Source of the DNA: Polaromonas glacialis | Lineage (GTDB): Bacteria > Pseudomonadota > Gammaproteobacteria > Burkholderiales > Burkholderiaceae_C | Assembly (NCBI RefSeq): GCF_000709345.1 | Contig: NZ_KL448323.1 | Location: 1,857,830 to 1,921,829, forward strand | DNA length: 64,000 bases | Direction: 5' to 3' | Part shown: positions 24,401 to 31,840 of the stretch, in pieces | Position numbering within the stretch: position 1 is the stretch's first letter | How the letters are laid out: every line of letters begins with the position of its first letter | Notes under the pieces: generated by a model | Told to the model about the DNA's origin: nothing | Seen by the model: only the letters and a program-made list of their open reading frames with translations | Databases searched by the model: none | Program-made: the position numbers and the translations under genes

Positions 24401-24847
24401 TCAGTTGACGCTGATCTGGCGGGGCTTGGATGCTTCGCGGCGCGGCACGGTCACGCGCAGCATGCCGTCGCGGCAGGTGGCGTTGATGCGGCCCGGGTCG
24501 GCATCGTCCGGCAGCGAAATCACGCGGCGAAAACTGCCCTTGAAGCGCTCCTGCGCATAGACGGTGGTGCGCTCGTTCTGGGCCGGGCCGTCACTTTTGC
24601 GTTCGCCGGCAATCACCAGCAGCCCCTTGTCCACCGTGATCTGCAGCGTGGCCGGGTCCACGCCAGGCGTCAGCGCCAGCACTTCAATGGCGTCAAGCGT
24701 GCTGCCGATATTGATGACCGGGAAGGTATGGCGCGGCAGCGCGCGGATGCTGCCGGCGCCGTCGGGGCGGAAAGCCTGCCCGAAACTTTCCTGCAGGCGG
24801 TTGAGTTCGGCGAACAGGTCGCCGTAAAGGTTCAGTGTTCCATTCAT
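24401..24847 (-). CDS. Hsp20/alpha-crystallin small heat-shock protein
   Basis: 148-residue small heat-shock protein. A short N-arm (LYGDLFAELNRLQESFGQAF) is followed by an alpha-crystallin domain from about residue 45 (PVINIGSTLDAIEVLALTPG) to the end, with the conserved DGMLRVTVPRR. It binds unfolding proteins in the cytoplasm and forms oligomers. The ATG at 24847 has GGAGAGG six bases upstream. A sigma-32-like promoter lies about 140 bp upstream, which fits heat induction of the operon. Confidence 0.92.
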   Translation of the reverse strand: MNGTLNLYGDLFAELNRLQESFGQAFRPDGAGSIRALPRHTFPVINIGSTLDAIEVLALTPGVDPATLQITVDKGLLVIAGERKSDGPAQNERTTVYAQERFKGSFRRVISLPDDADPGRINATCRDGMLRVTVPRREASKPRQISVN

Positions 24848-24987
24848 GAGGTGCCTCTCCTTGCTTTGCGTTGGTGAAAACATCCTGGGCTCAACAGCGC
24901 AGGTCCTGTTGCCCGCTGACGCATCAGGCGATGCGCCGGACATGCTTTCTGGCCGGCACGGGTGCCAGCCAGCCCTGACGCCATCAC

Positions 24988-25014
24988 GATATTGGCGACC
25001 TGAAAAAATTCAAG
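24988..25014 (-). promoter_or_regulatory. candidate sigma-32 (RpoH) promoter of the hsp20 operon
   Basis: On the minus strand CTTGAA (25014-25009) is followed after 12 bases by CCAATATCG (24996-24988). This resembles the RpoH consensus CTTGAAA with a CCCCATNT -10. It points at the hsp20 pair, with a leader of roughly 135 bases. Confidence 0.5.
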
Positions 25015-25127
25015 GGGTTTTGCAAGCCGGTTGAGGAAAACCGTGCGATGAATGCGTTTTGCTTGAGGCTTGTCAAGTGCTTCCATAAACCGGCAGGAAG
25101 CACCGGAACCTGTCCGGGGCGCCGGCT

Positions 25128-25508
25128 TCAGGCTTCGGGCAGGCGGTAGGCCGATGCCTCTTCGGCGGTTTCGTGCGCGGCGCGTGGCTGATCGCTGTGC
25201 GACACCCGGTAGCCGTCGGCCACATAGCCGGGGCCCTTCATCACCATCACGATGACGCAGCCGATGCCGATGGTGAGGACCATGGACCAGTGAAAGATGA
25301 TCACGCCGCCGACGACGTAGTCCATCATCTGGATCCAGCGCGCCTCGCTGGCGTCAGGCACCGGCTCGCCCAGCAGATGCACCAGCGCAAGGCAGAGCAA
25401 GGGCAGCGCCGTGCCGGCCAGGGTGATCAGCGGCAGCTTGCGCCACAGCCGCCATTCCAGGCCGCTGGCGGCGCGGTAGCGATGCGGGATTTTTTTAAAC
25501 CAGTTCAT
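25128..25508 (-). CDS. hypothetical inner-membrane protein
   Basis: 126-residue protein with two strong transmembrane helices (LPLITLAGTALPLLCLALV near residues 28-46, then VVGGVIIFHWSMVLTIGIGCVIVMVM near 67-92). A short basic N-terminus (MNWFKKIPHRYRA) and a polar C-terminal tail flank them. The ATG at 25508 follows AGGTGG. I do not recognise the family. It lies upstream of the hsp20 pair on the same strand, with the RpoH-like promoter between, so it is probably independent. Confidence 0.65.
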   Translation of the reverse strand: MNWFKKIPHRYRAASGLEWRLWRKLPLITLAGTALPLLCLALVHLLGEPVPDASEARWIQMMDYVVGGVIIFHWSMVLTIGIGCVIVMVMKGPGYVADGYRVSHSDQPRAAHETAEEASAYRLPEA

Positions 25509-25713
25509 TCCATCCACCTGTGAAATTTTGCTTATGGTCCAAGGGTAAGCCTTTATCTCTTTGTGGCTTTTGCAGCCAGAAAATAACCGGGATGCCGGCC
25601 AGTCCAGGCGGCCAGAACCAATGTAGACCCCCCAGCCACGCCATCAGAGCACCCAAGACGGCATGCGGTAACCCATTGAATTGCCCCCAATTACTGTGGG
25701 CCACCCTGTGCAT
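25495..25713 (-). CDS. possible small Trp-rich membrane protein
   Basis: A 72-residue frame with a hydrophobic, Trp-rich stretch (GALMAWLGGLHWFWPPGLAG). Its stop overlaps the next gene's start by 14 bases, as in a translationally coupled pair. Its candidate ATG lies inside the DnaA-box repeat at 25706, so the start may be spurious or the gene may have been truncated by the repeat. Amino-acid usage looks protein-like, but no family is recognised. Treat as tentative. Confidence 0.3.
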   Translation of the reverse strand: MHRVAHSNWGQFNGLPHAVLGALMAWLGGLHWFWPPGLAGIPVIFWLQKPQRDKGLPLDHKQNFTGGWNELV

Positions 25714-25784
25714 AACATTGTTCAAAAGCCCCGCAAGCCGCGCCACCACTGGCTTGCCGGGCGGTGCCTTTTAAATCACCAGTT
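25700..25784 (+). repeat. DnaA-box-type intergenic repeat, copy 3
   Basis: CCTGTGCATAACATTGTTC is followed by CCCCGCAAGCCGCGCC, GGCTTGCCGGGCGGTGCC and a CACCAG end. The DnaA-box position reads TTATGCACA on the complement, one change from consensus. Confidence 0.7.
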
Positions 25785-25917
25785 CTTCTGCCGCCAGCGA
25801 GCGAAAACAGATTTTTGCCTATGAAAACATGTTTTTCAGGCCCTCGTGATCCGTCTTGCTGTTTTGTTCCACACAGCGCTACCGACTAAAAATTATCCCT
25901 GAATTCTGTGCGCTACC

Positions 25918-25996
25918 CTGTGGATAACAATGTTCACAACTACCAAAACCCGCACCGGCGCTGGCTTTGCGGGCCCTGCCCGGCAATTGACCAAGG
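25918..25996 (+). repeat. DnaA-box-type intergenic repeat, copy 4
   Basis: CTGTGGATAACAATGTTCAC is identical to copy 2 over 20 bases. The downstream half is diverged (AACCCGCACCGGCGCTGG, then TTGACCA). TGTGGATAA at 25919-25927 complements a consensus DnaA box. It lies only 134 bp after copy 3. Confidence 0.72.
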
Positions 25997-26147
25997 TGCA
26001 GCCACCACCGACGCACGCCGGTTGGGACTGCTTGCGCCATGACTTTTATTTTTTGCAAACGGCCTGGCGCGACTGTAGGGGTATGCCCTTAGAAGTTGTC
26101 GGAAGCGAGACCGTTTTTTTGCTGGACTGCACTGGAAACAGCCATGA

Positions 26148-26174
26148 AAAAAGGCGCTGATCGCGCCTTTTTTG
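26148..26174. terminator. bidirectional terminator downstream of ompA
   Basis: AAAAAAGGCGC / GCGCCTTTTTT flank a TGATC loop. With A-run and T-run on both sides it can terminate in both directions. It lies 44 bp after the ompA stop on the minus strand. Confidence 0.82.
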
Positions 26175-26217
26175 TCATCTTGCCGGTCCTGTCCGGCCAT
26201 GCGTCGTTCCGGCCGGG

Positions 26218-27342
26218 CTATTGCACCCGGCGTTCGATGGTGATGTTTTCGACTTCGACGCGCCGGTTCGGCTCCAGGCACTTGATCAGTGCGGGAAGCT
26301 GCCTGTCGGTGCAGGTCACGACCGGATCGGCTTCGCCCTTGCCCTGCGCCTTCAGGCGCGCGGCGTCAACGCCCTTGCTGGCCAGGTAGGTCTTGACGGC
26401 GGCGGCGCGGCGCTCTGACAGCTTCTGGTTGTAGGCGCTGGAGCCGATGCGGTCGGTGTAGCCGGTGATGACGATGTCGTTGACCTCGGCATGGCGGCTA
26501 AGGGCGCTGGCGATTTCATCGAGCCTGGCCTGCGGCAGGCGCAGCTCGGCGCTGTCGAAGGCGAACAGCTCGGTGGCCGACAAGGTGTACTTTTCAAACC
26601 GGGGCGCAGGTGGCGGTGGCGGCGGTGCCACGGCCACGATCTCGCGGACCTGCTCGGCGGCCGCCATGCGTGGCGCGGGTGCCTGGGTCTTGCCGCCAAA
26701 GCGGTAGATCAGGCCGACCGACACCAGGTCGATGTGGCCACGGTTGCCGATGGCGTCGTTGACGCGGTAGCGCTCGGCCTCGGCGCGCACGGCCAGCGAC
26801 TCGCTCAAGGCGTATTGCAGCCCCAGGCCGAGCTTGTAGTTGGTGTCGTTCTTGCGCGGGTTGGGACTGGCTACCTGGACGGCGCCCGTGCCGCTGAAGG
26901 AATCGCGCGCCTGCGCGTAGTTCAGCCCGGCCCGGCCGAACACGGAAAACTTCTCGCTCAGGGGAACGGTGCCGACCAGGTCGAGGTTCAGGCCGCGCAG
27001 CTTGATACGGCCGTCGAGCGTTCCGGCCGGCACGGTGGTGGCGGTGTAGCCGAAATTCCCGAGGTCGAAATAGCCGCCTTCGACCGCAAAATTGCGGTTC
27101 AGCTGGTAGCCGCCAAAAATCTTGTAGCCGGTGGAGCGGTCGTCATCATTGATGGTGCTGGAACGAAAGCCGCTGCCCAGCAGGCCACGGTTGATCCGCT
27201 CGTCGTCGATGGTGGCGGCCGATCGGCCCACGTTGGCGCCGCCGTACCAGCCCGAGTCCTGGCCTTGCGCCATGGCGCCGGGGCCGGCAAGGCTAGCCAG
27301 CGCTGCCAGGCCGAGCGCACTTGTGACTTTTGTTAATTTCAT
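26218..27342 (-). CDS. OmpA-family outer-membrane protein
   Basis: 374-residue protein. Signal peptide MKLTKVTSALGLAALASLAG. Residues about 25-220 form an OmpA-like eight-stranded beta-barrel (GWYGGANVGRS, YKIFGGYQLNRNFAVEGGYF, ending VGLIYRFGG). A Pro-rich hinge (APPPPPPAPR, near residue 250) joins it to the periplasmic peptidoglycan-binding OmpA domain, with FDSAELRLPQARLDE and ITGYTDRIGSSAYNQKLS. It should anchor the outer membrane to the cell wall. ATG at 27342 has GGAGA six bases upstream. Followed by a strong terminator; monocistronic. Confidence 0.92.
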   Translation of the reverse strand: MKLTKVTSALGLAALASLAGPGAMAQGQDSGWYGGANVGRSAATIDDERINRGLLGSGFRSSTINDDDRSTGYKIFGGYQLNRNFAVEGGYFDLGNFGYTATTVPAGTLDGRIKLRGLNLDLVGTVPLSEKFSVFGRAGLNYAQARDSFSGTGAVQVASPNPRKNDTNYKLGLGLQYALSESLAVRAEAERYRVNDAIGNRGHIDLVSVGLIYRFGGKTQAPAPRMAAAEQVREIVAVAPPPPPPAPRFEKYTLSATELFAFDSAELRLPQARLDEIASALSRHAEVNDIVITGYTDRIGSSAYNQKLSERRAAAVKTYLASKGVDAARLKAQGKGEADPVVTCTDRQLPALIKCLEPNRRVEVENITIERRVQ

Positions 27343-27450
27343 GTTTTTCTCCAAGCAGGATTTGAATCGTTGACCCCTTGCCAATGCGCCAGGAGCATGG
27401 TTGGAAAGGCAAAGCCGGCGGAAATCATCCCTGCCGGCTTTTGAACTGCC

Positions 27451-29403
27451 TCAAGGCAGGTTGATGCGTGTGTTCACCATGGTCACGCCAGAGATCAGGC
27501 TCAGCGCACGGCCGTCGAGCACCGTGAGCTTGGCGTTGCCGGCGGTCGAGAAGGTCACGGCCTGCTGGGCAATGATGGTGCCCTTCATGAAGCCGCCACC
27601 GGCCGCATTGATGGTGGCCGAGGTGCCGACCTGCCAGAACACGTTTTTCGCCTGCGCGCCGTTGGCCAGGATGATGCTGCGCGCGCCTGTCGGTCCGGCA
27701 ATGCCGACCGTCAGTGAACTGCCCATCTGAAAGATGAAGACCGCGTTCGGGTCGCCTTGCGCGTCAAGCGTCAGGTCGCCCTGCGTGAGCTTGTACGAGG
27801 TGGCCGAGGTGTAGGTGCCGGGGGCCAGCGTCAGCAGGCCCAGTTCGCCGGCACCGGCATAGGCGCCGGGCGGCATGGCAACCAGCTGGTTGTAGGCATT
27901 TTGCGCGGCGTTCAGGGCGGCGTCGGCAATCGCCTTGGTCGTGGCGTTGCCGGGCGCTGGCGGATAGGTGTAGATGCTGCCGTTCACGGCGCCGTTGTTC
28001 AGCGGCGTCACGGTGTAGACGTTGCCGCCGGTGTCGTGAAAACCGGTCACGCCGGTCGAGACCGCCGTGGTGCCGATGTCGCCGTTGATGACCGTGTCAA
28101 TCCCCTGGTTGGTCATGCCGGCGGTGCCGCCATAACTGGCAAAGGTGGCGGCTGCGCCCAGCACAATGGCCGAAGGAACGGGTGGCTGGATGCAGTTGAC
28201 AGCGGTGAACGTCCACGGGTAGCTGGCCGCCATCGGGTTGGCCGGATTGGCCAGGTCCTTGACGCCGTTCACACCGCCCTTGACCACGGCGGAATAGGTC
28301 ACGCCAGCGGTCAGCGGCGCCAGAGGCTTGAGCGTGGCGATGCGGCCGGTCGCGTTGTCCAGTTCCACGGATACCACGGCCACGGGGGTCAGCCCCGGGC
28401 CGGTCAGGGTGAAGCTTGCGGCATTGACGCTGGCCGGGTCCATTTCAAGGCCGGAAGGCACGCTGAAACTGGCGCTGACCGTGGAATTCGTGCAGACATT
28501 GCCGGCATTGGCCAAAGGCCGGGTGGAAGACACCGAGACATTCGCGGGCGGCGTGGGCGCTGCGGTGGTGAAGGTCCAGACATGGTTGCTGGCCGCAGGC
28601 AGTGGCGCCTGGTTGCCGGCCAGCTGGTTGCGCGCCAGGTCGGTCGCGGCGCGGGTCACGGTGGCGGTGTAGGTCGTTCCCACGGCCAGTGCGGCCGATG
28701 GCCTGAAAAATGCGGTTTTGCTGGCCAGGGAATAGCTCACCGTTCCGGATGGCGAAACGCAAGGCGCAATACACGTCAGGGTAAAGCTGGCGGCGCTCAG
28801 GCTGCCTGGGGCCATGGCTTCGGTAAACGCGGCGCTGATGGCGGTATTGGCGGGCACGCCGGTCAGCGGACCCGGGCTTTTCGTGGCGGGAACCGTCAGG
28901 GAGACGCGGGGCCGCGTGGTGTCGGCAATGAGGCCGGTGGTGAAGCGCCAGACATACGGGCTGACCATGGCCAGGCCGCTGGCCAGGCTTTTTGCGTCGC
29001 TGATGGTGACCGTGTAGCTGGTGGCGGCTGCCAGGGTGGCGCTCGGGGCGAGTTCAAAGGTGGCCAGTTGCTGGTTCGCATCGAACGTCACGCTGCCTGC
29101 GGGAGCGACACACGGCGTAGCGCAGCTCAGCGTGAAAGCGCCCGCGCCGGACAGCGACACCGGCTCGCTGAAGGCGGCGGTGATCAGGGTGTGGTTGAGT
29201 GCAACACCGGTGGAATCATTCACCGGCACCACGGCGGTGACCGAAGGCGCCACGGCTACTGGCACCGGCGTGACGACTGTTGCGCCCGAACCGAGGATGG
29301 GATCGCGTCCACCGTCGCCGCCGCCGCATCCGGCTGCCAGGGCACTCAGCAGCAGCGCTGGCAGCCACGGGCGGTGGCTGAACTGGCTTGTGAATTGTTT
29401 CAT
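27451..29403 (-). CDS. lipoprotein with Ig-like domains and a DUF3494 ice-binding domain
   Basis: 650-residue surface protein. The signal peptide ends in a lipobox-like LSALAAGCGGG (Cys near residue 26). Three bacterial Ig-like (Big_5-type) units follow, each with an AAFSEPV-like opening and a WRFTT or WTFTT end (residues about 55-155, 165-285, 290-400). The C-terminal 240 residues are a DUF3494 domain (FASYGGTAGMTNQGIDTVING, LAPGTYTS, FIFQMGSSLTV, NVFWQVGTSATI). DUF3494 proteins bind ice and inhibit recrystallisation or attach cells to ice. Monocistronic, with an AT-rich leader. Ice binding is inferred from the family. Confidence 0.88.
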   Translation of the reverse strand: MKQFTSQFSHRPWLPALLLSALAAGCGGGDGGRDPILGSGATVVTPVPVAVAPSVTAVVPVNDSTGVALNHTLITAAFSEPVSLSGAGAFTLSCATPCVAPAGSVTFDANQQLATFELAPSATLAAATSYTVTISDAKSLASGLAMVSPYVWRFTTGLIADTTRPRVSLTVPATKSPGPLTGVPANTAISAAFTEAMAPGSLSAASFTLTCIAPCVSPSGTVSYSLASKTAFFRPSAALAVGTTYTATVTRAATDLARNQLAGNQAPLPAASNHVWTFTTAAPTPPANVSVSSTRPLANAGNVCTNSTVSASFSVPSGLEMDPASVNAASFTLTGPGLTPVAVVSVELDNATGRIATLKPLAPLTAGVTYSAVVKGGVNGVKDLANPANPMAASYPWTFTAVNCIQPPVPSAIVLGAAATFASYGGTAGMTNQGIDTVINGDIGTTAVSTGVTGFHDTGGNVYTVTPLNNGAVNGSIYTYPPAPGNATTKAIADAALNAAQNAYNQLVAMPPGAYAGAGELGLLTLAPGTYTSATSYKLTQGDLTLDAQGDPNAVFIFQMGSSLTVGIAGPTGARSIILANGAQAKNVFWQVGTSATINAAGGGFMKGTIIAQQAVTFSTAGNAKLTVLDGRALSLISGVTMVNTRINLP

Positions 29404-29600
29404 TTGATGTTCCTGTCGGTGTGGGACGCGCAGAAAAGTTACGAAAATTCGCTACTTTTACGCGTTCTGTGCGCGATTATGGGAGTGATCTGGTTGCAAA
29501 AGTACATGTTAGAAAATGTCAGCGCCACGTCCTACAAGTGATCAAAAAATCAAAATTGATAAAAAATACAATTTGATAAATTATTATTTGATCATTCATT
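29404..29600. promoter_or_regulatory. AT-rich leader upstream of the ice-binding gene
   Basis: This 200-bp stretch is markedly AT-rich for this genome (29535-29600, with repeated TTGAT words such as AATTGATAAAAAATACAATT). It must hold the promoter of the minus-strand ice-binding gene. No single -35/-10 pair stands out, and the drop in GC may reflect an A/T-rich UP element or transferred DNA. Confidence 0.4.
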
Positions 29601-29603
29601 GAG

Positions 29604-29876
29604 TCATGCGCGTCGTTGCCTGAGGTCCGCATGGAGCCGGTCCAAGGCATCGGCGCACTCGAGCACCTCGCTGGAAAATGAAATGGCCGGGGGTGTTTGC
29701 TGCGGCAGGCTGCCTGCGGCCAGCAGATCGTTCGCGCATTGCCTGAGCCGGTCTGTCACGGCGCAAAACAGAAGATTCCAGTCTTCAGCCGCAATGCCGG
29801 CCTGGCCGACACCATGCCCGGGGCTGGCGATCAGGAGGCGTCCGGCTTCGGCGGGGTGGCAGATCGAATGGTTCAT
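29604..29876 (-). CDS. hypothetical protein
   Basis: 90-residue soluble frame (MNHSICHPAEAGRLLIASPG ...), mildly acidic to neutral and predicted helical in its second half. I do not recognise it. No convincing Shine-Dalgarno precedes the ATG. It is downstream of the Crp/Fnr gene 30021 on the same strand, and a palindromic operator-like motif lies 113 bp upstream. Confidence 0.45.
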   Translation of the reverse strand: MNHSICHPAEAGRLLIASPGHGVGQAGIAAEDWNLLFCAVTDRLRQCANDLLAAGSLPQQTPPAISFSSEVLECADALDRLHADLRQRRA

Positions 29877-29988
29877 GGTGCTTCGGTTGACAGTTGTTAC
29901 AGCGACGCCCCTCGCCTATCTGCTCACGAAAGGAGCAGTTATCGAATCGTTCGCCTGGAAGCACTTGTAACTTTTTAACGTGAATTTG

Positions 29989-30008
29989 TCTGTTGGCTAG
30001 CGTACATA
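29989..30008. promoter_or_regulatory. palindromic operator-like motif, site 1
   Basis: TCTGTTGGCTAGCGTACATA is close to the perfect 20-bp palindrome TATGTTCGCTAGCGAACATA and matches site 2 at 31734-31753 in 15 of 20 positions. It lies between the Crp/Fnr gene at 30021 and the 90-residue gene. Confidence 0.5.
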
Positions 30009-30020
30009 GCCTGGCGCTTT

Positions 30021-30737
30021 TTAATGTGCAGGGGCCTTGGCAGCCGACCCCAGCAGGTCGCTGTAGGTCTGCTCGCTGGTGGCGTAGCAGCTGCAGGCGG
30101 CGGCTTCCAGTCCGCTGCGGTCCAGCACGGTGATTTCGCCCCGGTGGTACTCGATCAGTCCGTCGCGCTGCAGCGCACTGGCCGCTGCCGTGATGCCGAC
30201 GCGGCGCATGCCCAGCATGTAGGCCAGAAACTCGTGCGTCAGGTGAAAACTGTCCGAATGGGCCCGGTCCTGGCTCATCAGCAGCCAGCGCGCCAGGCGC
30301 TGGCCGATCAGGTGAAAACGCAGGCAGGCCGCAGAGCTTGCCTGCTGGGCCATGAGCACATACAGGTAGCGGTTCAGGCCGCGCCGCAAGGCCGCGCTGC
30401 GCGCCAGTTCGCGCTTGAAGGGCGCGGTGGCGATGCGCCAGGCCGTGCCCTGCCCCTGAACCAGCGCATGCAGGGGAACGGTGGCCACGCCCAGCACCAG
30501 TTGTGCGCCCAGCATGCCTTCACGGCCCACCATGCCCACCTCCACGCCCGGACTGCCGTCGACCAGCGCGACCAGCGAAATGTAGCCCTGCGTCGGGAAA
30601 TACACATGGCGGGTCGGTTTGCCGGGTTCGCACAGCACCTCGGACAGCACCAGCTCGACCGGCTCGCAAAGCGCCAGGAGGCGGCTGCGGTCGGCCACGG
30701 GGAGCATTTCAATCAGGTGATTTTGGGCAGCATTCAT
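30021..30737 (-). CDS. Crp/Fnr-family transcription regulator (paralogue 1)
   Basis: 238-residue regulator. N-terminal cyclic-nucleotide-binding fold with the HVYFPTQGYISLVALVDG and GMVGREGMLGAQL motifs, and a C-terminal winged HTH (LTHEFLAYMLGMRRVGITAA). It has no four-Cys FNR cluster and lacks the Arg/Ser of a cAMP pocket, so the ligand is unknown. A Cys-rich tail (AAACSCYATSEQ) is shared with paralogue 2. Same length and order as the gene at 30930 on the same strand, so a tandem duplication is likely. Confidence 0.88.
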   Translation of the reverse strand: MNAAQNHLIEMLPVADRSRLLALCEPVELVLSEVLCEPGKPTRHVYFPTQGYISLVALVDGSPGVEVGMVGREGMLGAQLVLGVATVPLHALVQGQGTAWRIATAPFKRELARSAALRRGLNRYLYVLMAQQASSAACLRFHLIGQRLARWLLMSQDRAHSDSFHLTHEFLAYMLGMRRVGITAAASALQRDGLIEYHRGEITVLDRSGLEAAACSCYATSEQTYSDLLGSAAKAPAH

Positions 30738-30929
30738 GCGGGCTTTCGGTGTGTTGCAGACCCTTCCAGGAAAGGGGCAAGTTCAAAGCCGCGCAGCTGA
30801 CAAATACAGTTCGATTCGGAGTGGCCGAGTATGCCCTACGCTTGCAAATTCTCACAAAAAACAGTCTCCAGGCTGGTTTTAGGCCCGGTTTCGGGTCGGG
30901 ACCGGGCTGGCGGTTCAGCCGCAAGCCGC

Positions 30930-31646
30930 TCAGGCGGACAGCTTTTCCGGAAGCAGCCGGTCGTATTCCTTCTTGACCACCGCATAGCATTCGCAGGTGC
31001 GTTTTTCCAGCCCGGGCCGGTCGAGCACCAGGATGCGGCCGCGCGAATAGCTGATCAGACCGGCTTTTTGCAGACTGAGCGCGCCTTCGGTCACGCCTTC
31101 GCGGCGCACCCCGAGCATGTTGGCAATCAGTTCCTGCGTCATCACCAGCTCATTGCCCTGTAGCCGGTCCAGGCTGAGCAGCAGCCAGCGGCACAGTTGC
31201 TGGTCCAGTGAATGGTGGCGGTTGCACACTGCCGTCTGGGCCATTTGCGTGATCAGGGCCTGGGTGTAGCGCAGCAGCAGGTGCAGCACCGGCGCGCGCT
31301 TGAATTCTTCCTTGATCGCCAGCGCCTTGAGCCGGAAACCGTGGCCGGCGCTTTGCACCACCGCCCGGCTGGGCGTTGACTCGCCGCCCATGAACAGCGA
31401 AATGCCGACGATGCCTTCATAGCCGACCACGGCAATCTCGGCCGACGCGCCGTTTTCCAGGACGTAGAGCAGCGAGACGATGGAGGTGATCGGGAAATAA
31501 ACGTGGCTGAGCGTGCTGCCCGACTCATAAAGCACCTGGCCCAGCGGCATTTCGACAAACTCAAGCTGCGGCAGCCAGCGCTGCCATTCAGCCTCCGGCA
31601 AGGCCGCAAGCAAGTGGTTTTTCTTCGGGTCGGGAGAAACAGGCAT
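30930..31646 (-). CDS. Crp/Fnr-family transcription regulator (paralogue 2)
   Basis: 238-residue regulator paralogous to the 30021 gene. The sensor half has HVYFPITSIVSLLYVLENG and VVGYEGIVGISLFMGG. The HTH is MTQELIANMLGVRREGVTEG, followed by KRTCECYAVVKKEYDRLL. It is missing an FNR-type Fe-S Cys cluster. ATG at 31646; no strong ribosome site is visible (AAACAGGC is weak). A long leader upstream contains palindromic site 2, which suggests self-regulation or control by its paralogue. Confidence 0.88.
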   Translation of the reverse strand: MPVSPDPKKNHLLAALPEAEWQRWLPQLEFVEMPLGQVLYESGSTLSHVYFPITSIVSLLYVLENGASAEIAVVGYEGIVGISLFMGGESTPSRAVVQSAGHGFRLKALAIKEEFKRAPVLHLLLRYTQALITQMAQTAVCNRHHSLDQQLCRWLLLSLDRLQGNELVMTQELIANMLGVRREGVTEGALSLQKAGLISYSRGRILVLDRPGLEKRTCECYAVVKKEYDRLLPEKLSA

Positions 31647-31733
31647 CGGGACTTTCAGGGTAAATCTGGCTCGATTTACTACTGTGTAGCGATCTCGCGT
31701 GAGGCCGGAGTATAGGCAATACCTGCCCATTTA

Positions 31734-31753
31734 TATGTGCGCTAACGAACATA
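31734..31753. promoter_or_regulatory. palindromic operator-like motif, site 2
   Basis: TATGTGCGCTAACGAACATA is a near-perfect palindrome (ATATGT and ACATAT flanks) centred 97 bp upstream of the paralogue 2 ATG. It shares its layout with site 1 at 29989. Shape and position suit a dimeric regulator such as a Crp/Fnr protein. Confidence 0.55.
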
Positions 31754-31797
31754 TGTAACACCCTTGGCGACATATTCATCCGTCACCTCGCCGAGCC

Positions 31798-31828
31798 TTG
31801 CCGGCCGCGCCTGGAAGGCGGCCGGCAA
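31798..31828. terminator. stem-loop downstream of the hemerythrin gene
   Basis: TTGCCGGCCGC pairs with GCGGCCGGCAA over 11 bases with a 9-base loop, just after the hemerythrin stop. No U-run follows, so it is a possible 3' stabiliser or attenuator rather than a sure terminator. Confidence 0.45.
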
Positions 31829-31840
31829 AGCGCTGGCGCC

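Larger units (their letters stand above)
25509..26217. other. repeat-rich gene-poor region
   Basis: About 700 bp between the membrane protein start and the ompA stop. It holds a tentative small reading frame (25495-25713), two DnaA-box repeats and the ompA terminator. The rest (25785-25910 and 25997-26145) shows no recognisable gene or RNA. Confidence 0.5.

Noticed and set aside
23495..25996. Chromosome origin of replication (several DnaA-box-like words)
   Set aside because: No dnaA, dnaN or gidA nearby, the boxes are parts of dispersed repeats, and no AT-rich unwinding element is present.
27757..29541. 594-codon open frame opposite the ice-binding gene
   Set aside because: Shadow frame, very Gly/Arg/His-rich with no recognisable motif.
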